A stretch of 64,000 bases of DNA from Sphingomonas qomolangmaensis (GTDB lineage: Bacteria > Pseudomonadota > Alphaproteobacteria > Sphingomonadales > Sphingomonadaceae): positions 1,363,501 to 1,427,500 of the forward strand of contig NZ_CP101740.1 in NCBI RefSeq assembly GCF_024496245.1. The letters are read 5' to 3'. Positions 7,128-15,693 of the stretch are shown here, piece after piece. How positions within the stretch are numbered: the stretch's first letter is position 1; each line of letters starts with the position of its first letter. Both the position numbers and the translations under genes were made by a program. A model generated the notes under the pieces. It did no database searches, was not told the origin of the DNA, and saw only the letters and a list, made by a program, of their open reading frames with translations.

Positions 7128-8648
7128 TTGCCCTCGCTATCCCCCCAGTCGCACGTCAGCGATGACGAGCGCGAAAGGGGGCTGCGGCTGCTGATCGTCG
7201 AAGCCGCCTTCTCGGGCGGCGCGACCGCGCTGACCACCGGCGTCATCCTCACCGCCTTCGCGCTCCATTTGGGCGCATCGAACACGATGATCGGGGTGCT
7301 CGCAAGCGCACCGTTCCTTGCGCAGCTGCTGCAGCTGCCCGCGATCCTGCTCGTCGAGCGGCTGCGCCAGCGCAAGCGGATCGCGGTGCTCACCAGCATC
7401 GTCGGGCGATCGATGCTCGCGATCATGGCGCTCACCGCCTTTTCGACCGGGATGCTGCCGCTGCTGATCCTGCTCGCGGCGCAGTTCACGCTGTGCGGGT
7501 TCGGCGCGGTCGGCAGCTGCGCGTGGAACACCTGGCTGCGCGATCTCGCGCCCGAGAACCGGCTCGGCCAGGTAATGGCCAAGCGCACCATCTGGCTGAC
7601 AGCAATTAACCTCGCGCTGGGAGTGGCGGCGGCGATCGCGCTCGATGTCACCGACGCGCAGTCGCTGGCGCGCGACCTGGTGTTCGCGGGAATGTTCCTC
7701 ATTGGCTGCATCGCCGGTCTGATAAGCGCGCGGATGGTCAGCGCGATGCCCGAACCCGCGATGCCCGAACGTGGCGACCGGGTGAGCCTGGTCGCCTTGC
7801 TGACGCCACCGCTGCGCGACCGCAATTTCAAGCGGCTGCTGATCTTCGTCGCCAGCTGGCAATTCGCGGTCAACCTCGCGACGCCCTTCTTCACCGTCTT
7901 CATCGTCCGCCAACTAGGCTTCGACGCCAGCTTCGTGATGGCGCTCAGCGTCGTCAGCCAGGTCGCCAACATCCTGGTGCTGCGCTATTGGGGCGAGCTG
8001 AGCGACCGGTTCGCCAACAAATCGGTGCTCGCGATCTGCGCGCCGATCTACATCTTCTCGATCGTCGCGATGGTCGGCGCGTCGCAGATTGGTGACCGTG
8101 GCATGGTGAAGCTGTGGCTGATCTTGCTGCACCTGGCGATGGGCGCGTCGGTTGCCGGGGTGACGCTGGCGGTGACCAACATCGCGCTGAAACTCTCGCC
8201 CCGCGGCAGCGCGACCGCCTATGTCGCGGTGAGTGCCACGGTCACCGCGATCGCCGCGGGCACCGCGCCGATCCTGGGCGGGCTGCTCGCCGACTTCTTC
8301 GCGCAGCGCCGGCTCGAACTTCTGGTGCGCTGGTCGAGCCCGCAATCGAGCTTCAGCGTGCCGATCCTGCTGACCAGCTGGGACTTTTACTTCCTGCTCG
8401 CCGGGCCGATCGGCATGTACGCGATCCACCGGCTGTCGCTGGTGCAGGAGCAGGGCGAGATCGAGCCGCGTGAGATGATGACCGAGATGCTCAACAACAC
8501 CCGCCGCAGCATCCGCAACATCTCCTCGGTCGCCGGCTTGCGCGCGGCGACTTTCGTCCCCGTGTCGCTGCTGCGCGACGGCCGTATTGCGCTGCGCGCG
8601 CGCCGCGCGGCGAAACGCGAAGTCAAGCCGGAGGACGGTTCGGTCTAA
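7128..8648 (+). CDS. MFS transporter
   Basis: 506 residues with about twelve hydrophobic segments, for example TALTTGVILTAFALHL, TIWLTAINLALGVAAAIAL and FAVNLATPFFTVFIV, and charged cytoplasmic loops (VERLRQRKRIAVL; WGELSDRFANKSVL). It lacks a substrate-diagnostic motif. The C-terminal ~70 residues form a long basic cytoplasmic tail. The frame opens with TTG at 7128, 5 bases after the lactonase stop, with GGGGCG upstream; no better ATG lies near the first membrane segment. As the last gene of the operon it is the natural candidate for import of the substrate handled by the upstream enzymes. Confidence 0.8.
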   Translation: MPSLSPQSHVSDDERERGLRLLIVEAAFSGGATALTTGVILTAFALHLGASNTMIGVLASAPFLAQLLQLPAILLVERLRQRKRIAVLTSIVGRSMLAIMALTAFSTGMLPLLILLAAQFTLCGFGAVGSCAWNTWLRDLAPENRLGQVMAKRTIWLTAINLALGVAAAIALDVTDAQSLARDLVFAGMFLIGCIAGLISARMVSAMPEPAMPERGDRVSLVALLTPPLRDRNFKRLLIFVASWQFAVNLATPFFTVFIVRQLGFDASFVMALSVVSQVANILVLRYWGELSDRFANKSVLAICAPIYIFSIVAMVGASQIGDRGMVKLWLILLHLAMGASVAGVTLAVTNIALKLSPRGSATAYVAVSATVTAIAAGTAPILGGLLADFFAQRRLELLVRWSSPQSSFSVPILLTSWDFYFLLAGPIGMYAIHRLSLVQEQGEIEPREMMTEMLNNTRRSIRNISSVAGLRAATFVPVSLLRDGRIALRARRAAKREVKPEDGSV

Positions 8649-8728
8649 CCAAGTGCGCTCGGATCGCGCGCGGCGCGGTTCGCAGTCGCCATATTGTCGC
8701 GGGTGAATGCGACACCACATAAGCCCGG

Positions 8729-8896
8729 ATGAACGACCAGACCAAGGCAACGGTGACGGCGATGCTCGCCAAGGCACCCGAATGGGTGCGCACCGACCTC
8801 TCCGCAAAGGACCCCAGCGTCCGGACGCGCGCTGAGGAAACCCTCGCCGCGATGATCGCCAGCGCGCTCGAAGCGGCCGACCTTACACCGGACTGA
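8729..8896 (+). CDS. Small 55-residue conserved-looking protein
   Basis: ATG 8729 to TGA 8894-8896, 55 residues. Sequence pieces are MNDQTKATVTAMLAKAPEWV, RTDLSAKDPSVRTRAEETL and AAMIASALEAADLTPD. The APxWVRxDL ... RAEExLAAMIA pattern is one I associate with small sphingomonad proteins of unknown function (DUF6771-like, from memory). It is predicted to be two amphipathic helices and cytoplasmic. The upstream SD is weak (CCCGG). Codon use matches neighbouring genes, with G/C at nearly all third positions, which supports it as real. Confidence 0.6.
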   Translation: MNDQTKATVTAMLAKAPEWVRTDLSAKDPSVRTRAEETLAAMIASALEAADLTPD

Positions 8897-9133
8897 GCGC
8901 GTCTCGGCCATTAATGGCCCGTCGCCATATACTTAACAATCTCGAACCGATGGACATCTGGGGCTGGATGATCTTGGCGGTCAATATCGTCGAACGTGAA
9001 AGTCCTTCTTCACGTCGCATTGGCAAAATTACATCATCGTTGAAGATCGGTCGACATTTGAATTGCATTCGATATGGATGTTGACAGAGTCGCTGTAACA
9101 GCGATCACGATTCCATCTCAATCGGAGGCCAAC
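8897..9133. promoter_or_regulatory. AT-rich upstream region of the MucR-type gene with palindromes
   Basis: 237 bases, AT-richer than the flanking genes. It contains a perfect 14-bp palindrome GGCCATTAATGGCC at 8906-8919, a 7-bp dyad ACGTGAA/TTCACGT at 8994-9000/9009-9015, a TTGACA hexamer at 9081-9086, and TCGCTGT-A-ACAGCGA at 9090-9104 immediately downstream of that hexamer. MucR/Ros regulators bind AT-rich sites and often repress themselves, so autoregulation from this region is likely. Confidence 0.5.
9090..9104. promoter_or_regulatory. Perfect 15-bp palindrome in mucR promoter spacer
   Basis: TCGCTGT-A-ACAGCGA is a perfect 7-bp dyad around a single base. It begins 3 bases after a TTGACA -35-like hexamer and about 30 bases before the start codon, so it would fill the -35/-10 spacer. 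A protein bound here would block transcription of the MucR-type gene. Confidence 0.5.
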
Positions 9134-9646
9134 ATGGCAGAAGACGTGCAACTAAACGCAGTGGACCTTGCGACCGAACTCACCATCGCATGGCTCGGTA
9201 ACCAGAATAACCGCGCCGCCGCCGAAGACGTTCCGGCCTTTCTGCGCACGATGCACGCGACGGTGATCGAGCTCGCCAATGGTGCCCCCGATGCGAACGC
9301 CGAAGAACCCGCCGAGGCCGCGCCGACCGAATATGTTCCAGCGGTTTCGGTGCGTAAATCATTGGGATCGAAGGATCACATCCTTTCGATGATCGACGGC
9401 AAGCCCTACAAGACGCTGCGCCGGCATCTCAATACGCACGGCATGACTCCCGAGGAATATCGCGCGCGCTATAACCTCAAGGCCGATTACCCGATGGTTG
9501 CCGAAACCTATTCCGAAGCGCGCCGCGCGATGGCCAAGAAGATAGGCCTGGGCAGCAAGGGCCGCCAGGCACGCGCATCGGCCGCGCAGGCTCCGGGCGA
9601 CGCCGCCAAGCCCGCACCGCGCAAGCGCACCAAGGCTGCCGGCTGA
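9134..9646 (+). CDS. MucR/Ros-family transcriptional regulator with a Ser-substituted zinc finger
   Basis: 170 residues. ATG 9134 is preceded by GGAGG at 9124-9128, better than the upstream in-frame ATG at 9074. The core domain reads DHILSMIDGKPYKTLRRHL then THGMTPEEYRARY, the Ros/MucR fold. The first zinc-ligand Cys found in rhizobial members (VCLEDGK) is Ser here (LSMIDGK), while Asp and the two His remain. Relatives control exopolysaccharide, motility and cell-cycle genes. The C-terminal 35 residues are basic and Ala/Lys-rich, suited to non-specific DNA contact. It is monocistronic, followed by a GC hairpin. Confidence 0.88.
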   Translation: MAEDVQLNAVDLATELTIAWLGNQNNRAAAEDVPAFLRTMHATVIELANGAPDANAEEPAEAAPTEYVPAVSVRKSLGSKDHILSMIDGKPYKTLRRHLNTHGMTPEEYRARYNLKADYPMVAETYSEARRAMAKKIGLGSKGRQARASAAQAPGDAAKPAPRKRTKAAG

Positions 9647-9655
9647 CCCGCCTGG

Positions 9656-9673
9656 CGCGGGCGACCGCCCGCG
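9656..9673 (+). terminator. Hairpin after the MucR-type gene
   Basis: CGCGGGC-GACC-GCCCGCG, a 7-bp perfect GC stem with a 4-base loop, starts 10 bases after the stop codon and is followed by TCATTCCTTA. There is no strong T tract, so intrinsic termination would be weak. Confidence 0.5.
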
Positions 9674-9885
9674 TCATTCCTTATGGCGACACCCCGCCGG
9701 TGCTCCGGCGAGGTTGGCCACCCACGTTTCTGCTGCCCCGGCCGCAAGCCCGATAAATTTGTTACCGGCATTTGACGGATCGCGTTCGCCTCGCGATGCT
9801 TGGCGCGATCCGGCTGCTTCGGCATCGTCCGGGCTCGCTTCGAGCCTTGCAGTCGGCGTGATCAAGTCGGGGGTGGAGATACGCC
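9674..9885. other. Intergenic region before the tldD-like gene
   Basis: 212 bases with no gene that I can support. It should contain the promoter of the long tldD-to-membrane-protein block, but I see no convincing -35/-10 pair. A purine-rich GGGGGTGGAG lies directly before the GTG start at 9886. Confidence 0.35.
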
Positions 9886-11520
9886 GTGGATAGACGTCAA
9901 TTTCTTGCTGCTTGCGGTGTCGGCGCGGGCGGCATGCTGCTGCCGGGGTTCAGCGGCCATGCGATCGCTGCCGAGCAGCTGGTCGATCCGATCGAGGCTG
10001 CGGTAAAGCGCAAGCTCGCCGATGCCGGGCTGTCGGCGGCATCGCAGGGCGGTGCCAGCTATTGCGACGTCCGCGTCGGGCGGTACCTGCGCCAGTTCGT
10101 GCTGACGCGCGAAGCCAATGTGCAGAATGTGGTCAACACCGAATCCTCGGGCGTCGGCGTCCGCGTCATCGCCGACGGGGCGTGGGGCTTTGCCGCGACC
10201 AACACGATGACCCCCGAGGCGGTGGCCGAGGCGACCCGCCTGGCAATCGCGATCGCGCGCGCCAATGCCAAGAGCCAGACCGCACCGGTCCGGCTCGCGC
10301 CGGCCAAGGGCGTCGGCGAGGTGAGCTGGCGCACGCCGATCCAGCGCAACGCGATGGAAGTGCCGCTCAAGGAAAAGGTCGACCTCCTGCTCGGCGTCAA
10401 CGCCGCGGCGATGGGTGCGGGCGCGAGCTTCGTCAATTCGCAGCTGTTCCTGGTCAACGAGCAGAAATATTTCGCGAGCTCGGACGGGTCGTACATCGAC
10501 CAGGACGTCCACCGCATCTGGGCACCGTTCACCGTCACCGCGATCGACAAGGCAACGGGCAAGTTCCGCTCGCGCGACGGCCTCTCGGCGCCGATGGGGC
10601 TGGGCTATGAATATCTCGCGGGCAACGCCGCCGACAAGGTACGCTCGCCCAACGGCGTCATCAGCTACAACAAGTCGTACGACATGCGCGAAGACGCGGT
10701 CGCGGCGGCGCGCCAGGCGCAGGAAAAGCTCAAGGCGCCCTCGGTCAAGCCCGGCCGCTACGACCTGGTGCTCGATCCCAACCATCTGGGGCTCACCATC
10801 CATGAATCGGTCGGCCATCCGCTCGAGCTCGATCGCGTGCTCGGCTATGAAGCCAATTACGCCGGCACCAGCTTCGCGACGCTCGACAAGCGCAAGGAGC
10901 GGTTCAAATATGGCAGCGACATCGTCAACATCGTCGCCGACAAGATGCAGCCGGGCAGCCTGGGCGCGGTCGGCTATGACGATGAAGGCATCAAGACCAA
11001 GCGCTGGCCGCTGATCCAGGACGGCCGCCTGGTCGATTACCAGGCGACGCGCGATCAAGCGCATATCCTGGGCAAGACCGAATCCGATGGCTGTTCCTAT
11101 GCCGACAGCTGGTCGACGGTGCAGTTCCAGCGGATGCCCAACGTCTCGCTGCAACCCGGCAAGGCCAAGCTCAGCCTGAACGACATGATCGCCGGGGTCG
11201 ACAACGGCATCTACATCCTTGGCCGCGGGTCGTTCTCGATCGACCAGCAGCGCTATAACGCGCAGTTCGGCGGCACGCTGTTCTACGAGATCAAGAACGG
11301 CAAGATCACCCAGCCGATCGAGGATGTCGCGTATCAGATGCGCACTCCTGAATTCTGGGCTGCGTGTTCAGGGATTTGCGACCAGAGCGATTATCGCCTG
11401 TTCGGGTCGTTCTTCGACGGCAAGGGGCAGCCGAGCCAGGTTTCGGCGGTCAGCCACGGGTCGGCGACGACCCGCTTCGACGGCATCAACGTCATCAACA
11501 CCGCGCGCGCGCTCGGTTGA
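9886..11520 (+). CDS. TldD-family metalloprotease with Tat-type signal peptide
   Basis: 544 residues, GTG start with a strong SD (GGGGGTGGAG). The N-terminus MDRRQFLAACGVGAGG has a twin-arginine motif (RR at 3-4, QFL) followed by a hydrophobic stretch and an AIA-A cleavage site near residue 28, so Tat export is predicted. The mature part is TldD/PmbA family, with the zinc motif HESVGH at 306-311 and the glycine-rich GRGSFSIDQQRYNAQFGG segment. TldD works with TldE to degrade unfolded or modified peptides, e.g. microcin B17 maturation and CcdA degradation in E. coli, where both are cytoplasmic. An exported version is unusual. The TldE-like partner follows after 24 bases. Confidence 0.88.
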   Translation: MDRRQFLAACGVGAGGMLLPGFSGHAIAAEQLVDPIEAAVKRKLADAGLSAASQGGASYCDVRVGRYLRQFVLTREANVQNVVNTESSGVGVRVIADGAWGFAATNTMTPEAVAEATRLAIAIARANAKSQTAPVRLAPAKGVGEVSWRTPIQRNAMEVPLKEKVDLLLGVNAAAMGAGASFVNSQLFLVNEQKYFASSDGSYIDQDVHRIWAPFTVTAIDKATGKFRSRDGLSAPMGLGYEYLAGNAADKVRSPNGVISYNKSYDMREDAVAAARQAQEKLKAPSVKPGRYDLVLDPNHLGLTIHESVGHPLELDRVLGYEANYAGTSFATLDKRKERFKYGSDIVNIVADKMQPGSLGAVGYDDEGIKTKRWPLIQDGRLVDYQATRDQAHILGKTESDGCSYADSWSTVQFQRMPNVSLQPGKAKLSLNDMIAGVDNGIYILGRGSFSIDQQRYNAQFGGTLFYEIKNGKITQPIEDVAYQMRTPEFWAACSGICDQSDYRLFGSFFDGKGQPSQVSAVSHGSATTRFDGINVINTARALG

Positions 11521-11544
11521 ACGGTACGCGGGGAGAACACGACA

Positions 11545-12876
11545 ATGGCAATCATGACCGAGGCCGAGGCCAAGACGATCCTCGACAAGGTGGTCGCGCT
11601 GGCGACCGCCGATGAATGCACCGCGCAGCTGACCGGATCGGACCAGGGCAATATCCGCTTCGCGCTCAACAACGTCTCGACCAGCGGCGCGGTGAGCAAC
11701 ACCGATCTGGCGGTGCAGGTGGCGTTCGGGCGGCGCGTCGGCACCGCGACGATCAACGAGTTTTCGGATGCCGCGCTCGCACGCGTCGTCCAGCGCGCCG
11801 AGGCGCTGGCCAAACTCGCGCCCGAAAGCCCCGAATTCGTGCCCGCGGTGGGCAAGCAGAGCTATCGCGCGACCAACACCTTCAGCCAGGCGACCGCGGC
11901 GATCACCCCCGATCAGCGCGCCGAGATCGCGCGCGCCTCGATCGCGCCGTGCCGCGCGGAGAAACTGATCGCCGCGGGGTTCCTCGAGGACGGCCAGAGC
12001 TTCGTCGCCTTTGCCAATTCGAACGGCAATTTCGGCTATCAGCGCGCAACGCTGATGGACTACACCTGCACCGTGCGGACCGAGGACGGGCGCGGTTCGG
12101 GCTGGGTCGGCAGCAATCTGCAGGACATCAGCGGCTTCAGCGCCGCGCGCGATGTCGATATCGCGATGCGCAAGGCGAGCGCCTCGGTCGAGGCACAGGC
12201 GCTCGAGCCCGGCAAATATACCGTCATCCTTGAACCCGCTGCCGCAGCGGGGTTGATCGGCTTCATGACGCGCTATTTCGATGCGCGGCAGGCCGATGAG
12301 GGCCGCAGCTTCCTGTCGAAGGCGGGCGGCGGCAACAAGATCGGCCAGCAGGTGTTCGACCCGCGCGTCGACCTCTATTCGGACCCGGCGCATCCCGGCC
12401 TCGCGACGATGCCGTGGGACGACGAAGGCCTGCCGCGCCAGCGCCAGTCCTGGGTCGAAAAGGGCCGCGTCACCGACATGATGTATTCGCGCTTCTGGGC
12501 GCAGAAGCAGGGCAAGACCGCGCGCGGCATGCCGGGCAATCTGATCATGGCGGGCGGCACCAAATCGACCGCCGACCTGGTCCGCGAAACCGAGCGCGGC
12601 GTGCTCGTCACGCGCACCTGGTATATCCGCATGGTCGATCCGCAGACCGTGCTGCTCACCGGCCTGACGCGCGACGGCACCTTCTATATCGAGAACGGCC
12701 AGATCAAATATCCGCTGAAGAATTTCCGCTTCAACGAATCGCCGGTCATCATGCTCAACAATATCGACGAGCTGGGCCGTCCGGTGCGCGTCAGCGACGA
12801 GGGCGGGTTGCAAATGATGATCCCGGCGATGCGGCTGCGCGACTTCACCTTCACCTCGCTGTCGGACGCGGTGTAG
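11545..12876 (+). CDS. TldE/PmbA-family partner protein without signal peptide
   Basis: 443 residues beginning MAIMTEAEAKTILDKVVAL, with GGGGAG upstream. It shows the PmbA/TldE layout (RFALNNVSTSGAVSNTDLAV; QAVALEPG-type EAQALEPGKYTVILEP; GNLIMAGGTKS) but lacks the HExxxH zinc motif, as expected for the non-catalytic subunit. No Sec or Tat signal is present although the partner upstream carries a Tat signal. The pair could therefore be exported as a preassembled complex, or the upstream signal may not be used. It is followed by a 198-base gap with a large inverted repeat before the next gene. Confidence 0.85.
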   Translation: MAIMTEAEAKTILDKVVALATADECTAQLTGSDQGNIRFALNNVSTSGAVSNTDLAVQVAFGRRVGTATINEFSDAALARVVQRAEALAKLAPESPEFVPAVGKQSYRATNTFSQATAAITPDQRAEIARASIAPCRAEKLIAAGFLEDGQSFVAFANSNGNFGYQRATLMDYTCTVRTEDGRGSGWVGSNLQDISGFSAARDVDIAMRKASASVEAQALEPGKYTVILEPAAAAGLIGFMTRYFDARQADEGRSFLSKAGGGNKIGQQVFDPRVDLYSDPAHPGLATMPWDDEGLPRQRQSWVEKGRVTDMMYSRFWAQKQGKTARGMPGNLIMAGGTKSTADLVRETERGVLVTRTWYIRMVDPQTVLLTGLTRDGTFYIENGQIKYPLKNFRFNESPVIMLNNIDELGRPVRVSDEGGLQMMIPAMRLRDFTFTSLSDAV

Positions 12877-12959
12877 GATCGGGGTGCGGCAGTCGATCTT
12901 GTCCGTTCGTGCCGCACCTGCAGCGCTCAGGCTGTTCGCGTCGTATCCAGGGGCACTGC

Positions 12960-13053
12960 GTCACCCCGGACTTGGTCCGGGGTCCACGGCGCCGCAAGGC
13001 ACGCGGGTTCAAAGTTTGCGGGACGGTGGACCCCGGAACAAGTCCGGGGTGAC
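12960..13053. repeat. Inverted-repeat element, 28-base arms (CCCCGGAC family)
   Basis: Left arm 12960-12987 (core CACCCCGGACTTGGTCCGGG) and right arm 13026-13053 are reverse complements with a single mismatch, separated by 38 bases. Each arm also contains the internal dyad CCGGAC/GTCCGG. Elements with this core are common between genes of sphingomonad genomes (from memory). Here it lies between the tldE-like and DUF4159 genes, where the transcript could fold into a very stable hairpin. Confidence 0.85.
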
Positions 13054-13074
13054 GAAAGGTTTAGGGTCGGCCCC

Positions 13075-13776
13075 ATGCCGATGACCCGTGCGCAATTCCT
13101 CCGGCTGCTCGGCGGCAGCGCGATCGCCGCCGCGCTGCCTTCGGTGGCGAGCGCGGCGCCCGAATACGATTTCTGGTTCACCCGGCTACGCTATGATTCG
13201 GGCGACTGGGACGTCGATCAGCGGATGCCCGCCAACATCCTCACCTCGCTGGTCGACTATACCAACCTGCGCATCGATCCGCGCGAGCGCGTCGTTCGCC
13301 TGTCCGACCCGGCGATGCTGCGCGCGCCCTTCTGCTATCTCGCGGGGCACAAGCTGGTCGATTTCAGCACCGCCGAGGCGGCCAATTTCAAGGCCTATGT
13401 CGAAAATGGCGGCTTCGTGTTCGTCGATGATTGCAACCACGATATTGACGGCCTGTTCGCCAAGTCGTTCGAGCGCCAGATGGCGAAGCTCTTCGGTGCC
13501 GACCCGCTGAAGAAACTGCCCAACACCCACCCGATCTATTCGAGCTTCTTCAAGTTCGAAGGGCCGCCCGCCACCAGCTTCGAGCTGAACGGCTGGGGCG
13601 ACGATCTCGTTCATGATTACCTCAAGGGCTACACCGCCAATGGCCGGCTCGGCATCCTGTACAGCAACAAGGATTATGGTTGCGAATGGGATTATGACTG
13701 GCGAAACAAGCGCTTCCTGGCCGAAGACAATACCAAATTGGCGGTCAACATCATCGTCTACGCGCTGACCGTCTGA
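13075..13776 (+). CDS. DUF4159 domain protein, exported
   Basis: 233 residues. The N-terminus MPMTRAQFLRLLGGSAIAAAL ends in an ASA-A cleavage site near residue 28; it resembles a Tat signal but has a single Arg where two are expected, so Sec export is as likely. The mature part (FWFTRLRYDSGDWD, FSTAEAANFKAYVENGGFVFVDDCN, HPIYSSFF, KDYGCEWDY) is typical of DUF4159, often found with MoxR/DUF58 operons and structurally like a class-I glutamine-amidotransferase fold without known activity. AGGG lies 8 bases before the ATG. Its stop is 25 bases before moxR. Confidence 0.85.
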   Translation: MPMTRAQFLRLLGGSAIAAALPSVASAAPEYDFWFTRLRYDSGDWDVDQRMPANILTSLVDYTNLRIDPRERVVRLSDPAMLRAPFCYLAGHKLVDFSTAEAANFKAYVENGGFVFVDDCNHDIDGLFAKSFERQMAKLFGADPLKKLPNTHPIYSSFFKFEGPPATSFELNGWGDDLVHDYLKGYTANGRLGILYSNKDYGCEWDYDWRNKRFLAEDNTKLAVNIIVYALTV

Positions 13777-13801
13777 CCCCCTGCCCGCACCCGGAGCCCT
13801 G

Positions 13802-14797
<996 letters not shown>

Positions 14798-14799
14798 CC

Positions 14800-15693
14800 T
14801 TGCCCGTGTCGCCGCTCGATCTTCCGCACGACGTTCGCCGCCGGCTGGCGCGGCTGTCGATCGTGCCGCGCGGGCGCAGCGGGCTCGGCGGCGTCGGCAT
14901 CCATGCCAGCCGAAATCGCGGCACCGGGATGGAGTTCGCGCAATACCGCCCGTACGAGCGCGGCGACGAATTGCGCTCGATCGACTGGAAGCTCTACGCG
15001 CGCTCGGACCGCTTCTTCGTGCGCGATGCCGAGCGCGAAAGCCCGCTCGCGGTATGGATCATCCTCGATGCCAGCGCATCGATGGCGCAGGCCGATCTCG
15101 CCACTCCCGGCTGGTCGCGCTTCGACGCCGCGCGCCGCCTCGCCGCCGCGATCGCCGCAGTCGCGCTGGCGCAGGGCGACCGGTTCGGGCTGATCGTCGA
15201 AGGCGGCGGCGCACCGATCGTCGTCGCCCCCGGCAGCGGCCCGCGCCACCGCGACCGGCTGCATCTCGCGCTCGCGCCGCTTGCCGCCACCGGCGTCGCC
15301 GACTGGGAAGGCGCGCGCCAGCGGCTGGGCGAGCGCATCGGCCGCGACGATGTCGCGATCGTGCTGACCGACGGCTTCGACGAAGCTTGTATCGCCACGA
15401 TCGAGGCGCTCGCCGCGTCGGGCCGCGACCTGTGCACAATCCGGCTCCTCACCGCCGATGAGCGCGATTTCCCCTTCGACAGCGGCTATCGCTTCACCGA
15501 CGTCGAAGGCGGTGCGAGCGTGATCGGAGACGGGCCGGCGTTACGCGAGGACTATCTGGCGCGCTTCGCCGCCGCGCGCGCCGCGCAGGAAGCACGGCTC
15601 GAAGCCGCAGGGGTGCGCCACACCGAAAGCTTCGTCGACCGGCCTGCCGACGAATCGATCGCGGCGTTGTTCGACCGCCGCACCCGCCGATGA
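14800..15693 (+). CDS. DUF58 protein with MIDAS-like VWA core
   Basis: 297 residues if TTG at 14800 is the start, or 295 from GTG at 14806; neither has a strong SD, and coupling to moxR (2-base gap) is likely. The hallmark EFAQYRPYERGDELRSIDWK is followed by a VWA-like core with the MIDAS motif DASAS in WIILDASASM. DUF58 proteins are the usual binding partners of MoxR ATPases at the cytoplasmic membrane face. No membrane segment is apparent here. The stop overlaps the ATG of the next gene (ATGA). Confidence 0.88.
   Translation: MPVSPLDLPHDVRRRLARLSIVPRGRSGLGGVGIHASRNRGTGMEFAQYRPYERGDELRSIDWKLYARSDRFFVRDAERESPLAVWIILDASASMAQADLATPGWSRFDAARRLAAAIAAVALAQGDRFGLIVEGGGAPIVVAPGSGPRHRDRLHLALAPLAATGVADWEGARQRLGERIGRDDVAIVLTDGFDEACIATIEALAASGRDLCTIRLLTADERDFPFDSGYRFTDVEGGASVIGDGPALREDYLARFAAARAAQEARLEAAGVRHTESFVDRPADESIAALFDRRTRR

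Noticed and set aside
8883..9068. 61-codon minus-strand frame in the region upstream of the MucR-type gene
   Set aside because: No ribosome site or conserved pattern, and it overlaps the end of the small 55-residue gene and the promoter palindromes.
9862..11154. 430-codon minus-strand frame antisense to the tldD-like gene
   Set aside because: Translation is a repetitive His/Arg/Asp-rich sequence typical of antisense frames in high-GC DNA; the plus strand carries the HESVGH motif and Tat signal.
11368..12813. 481-codon minus-strand frame antisense to the tldE-like gene
   Set aside because: Same reason: no motif, Arg/Ala/Asp-rich, and conflicts with a well-supported plus-strand gene.
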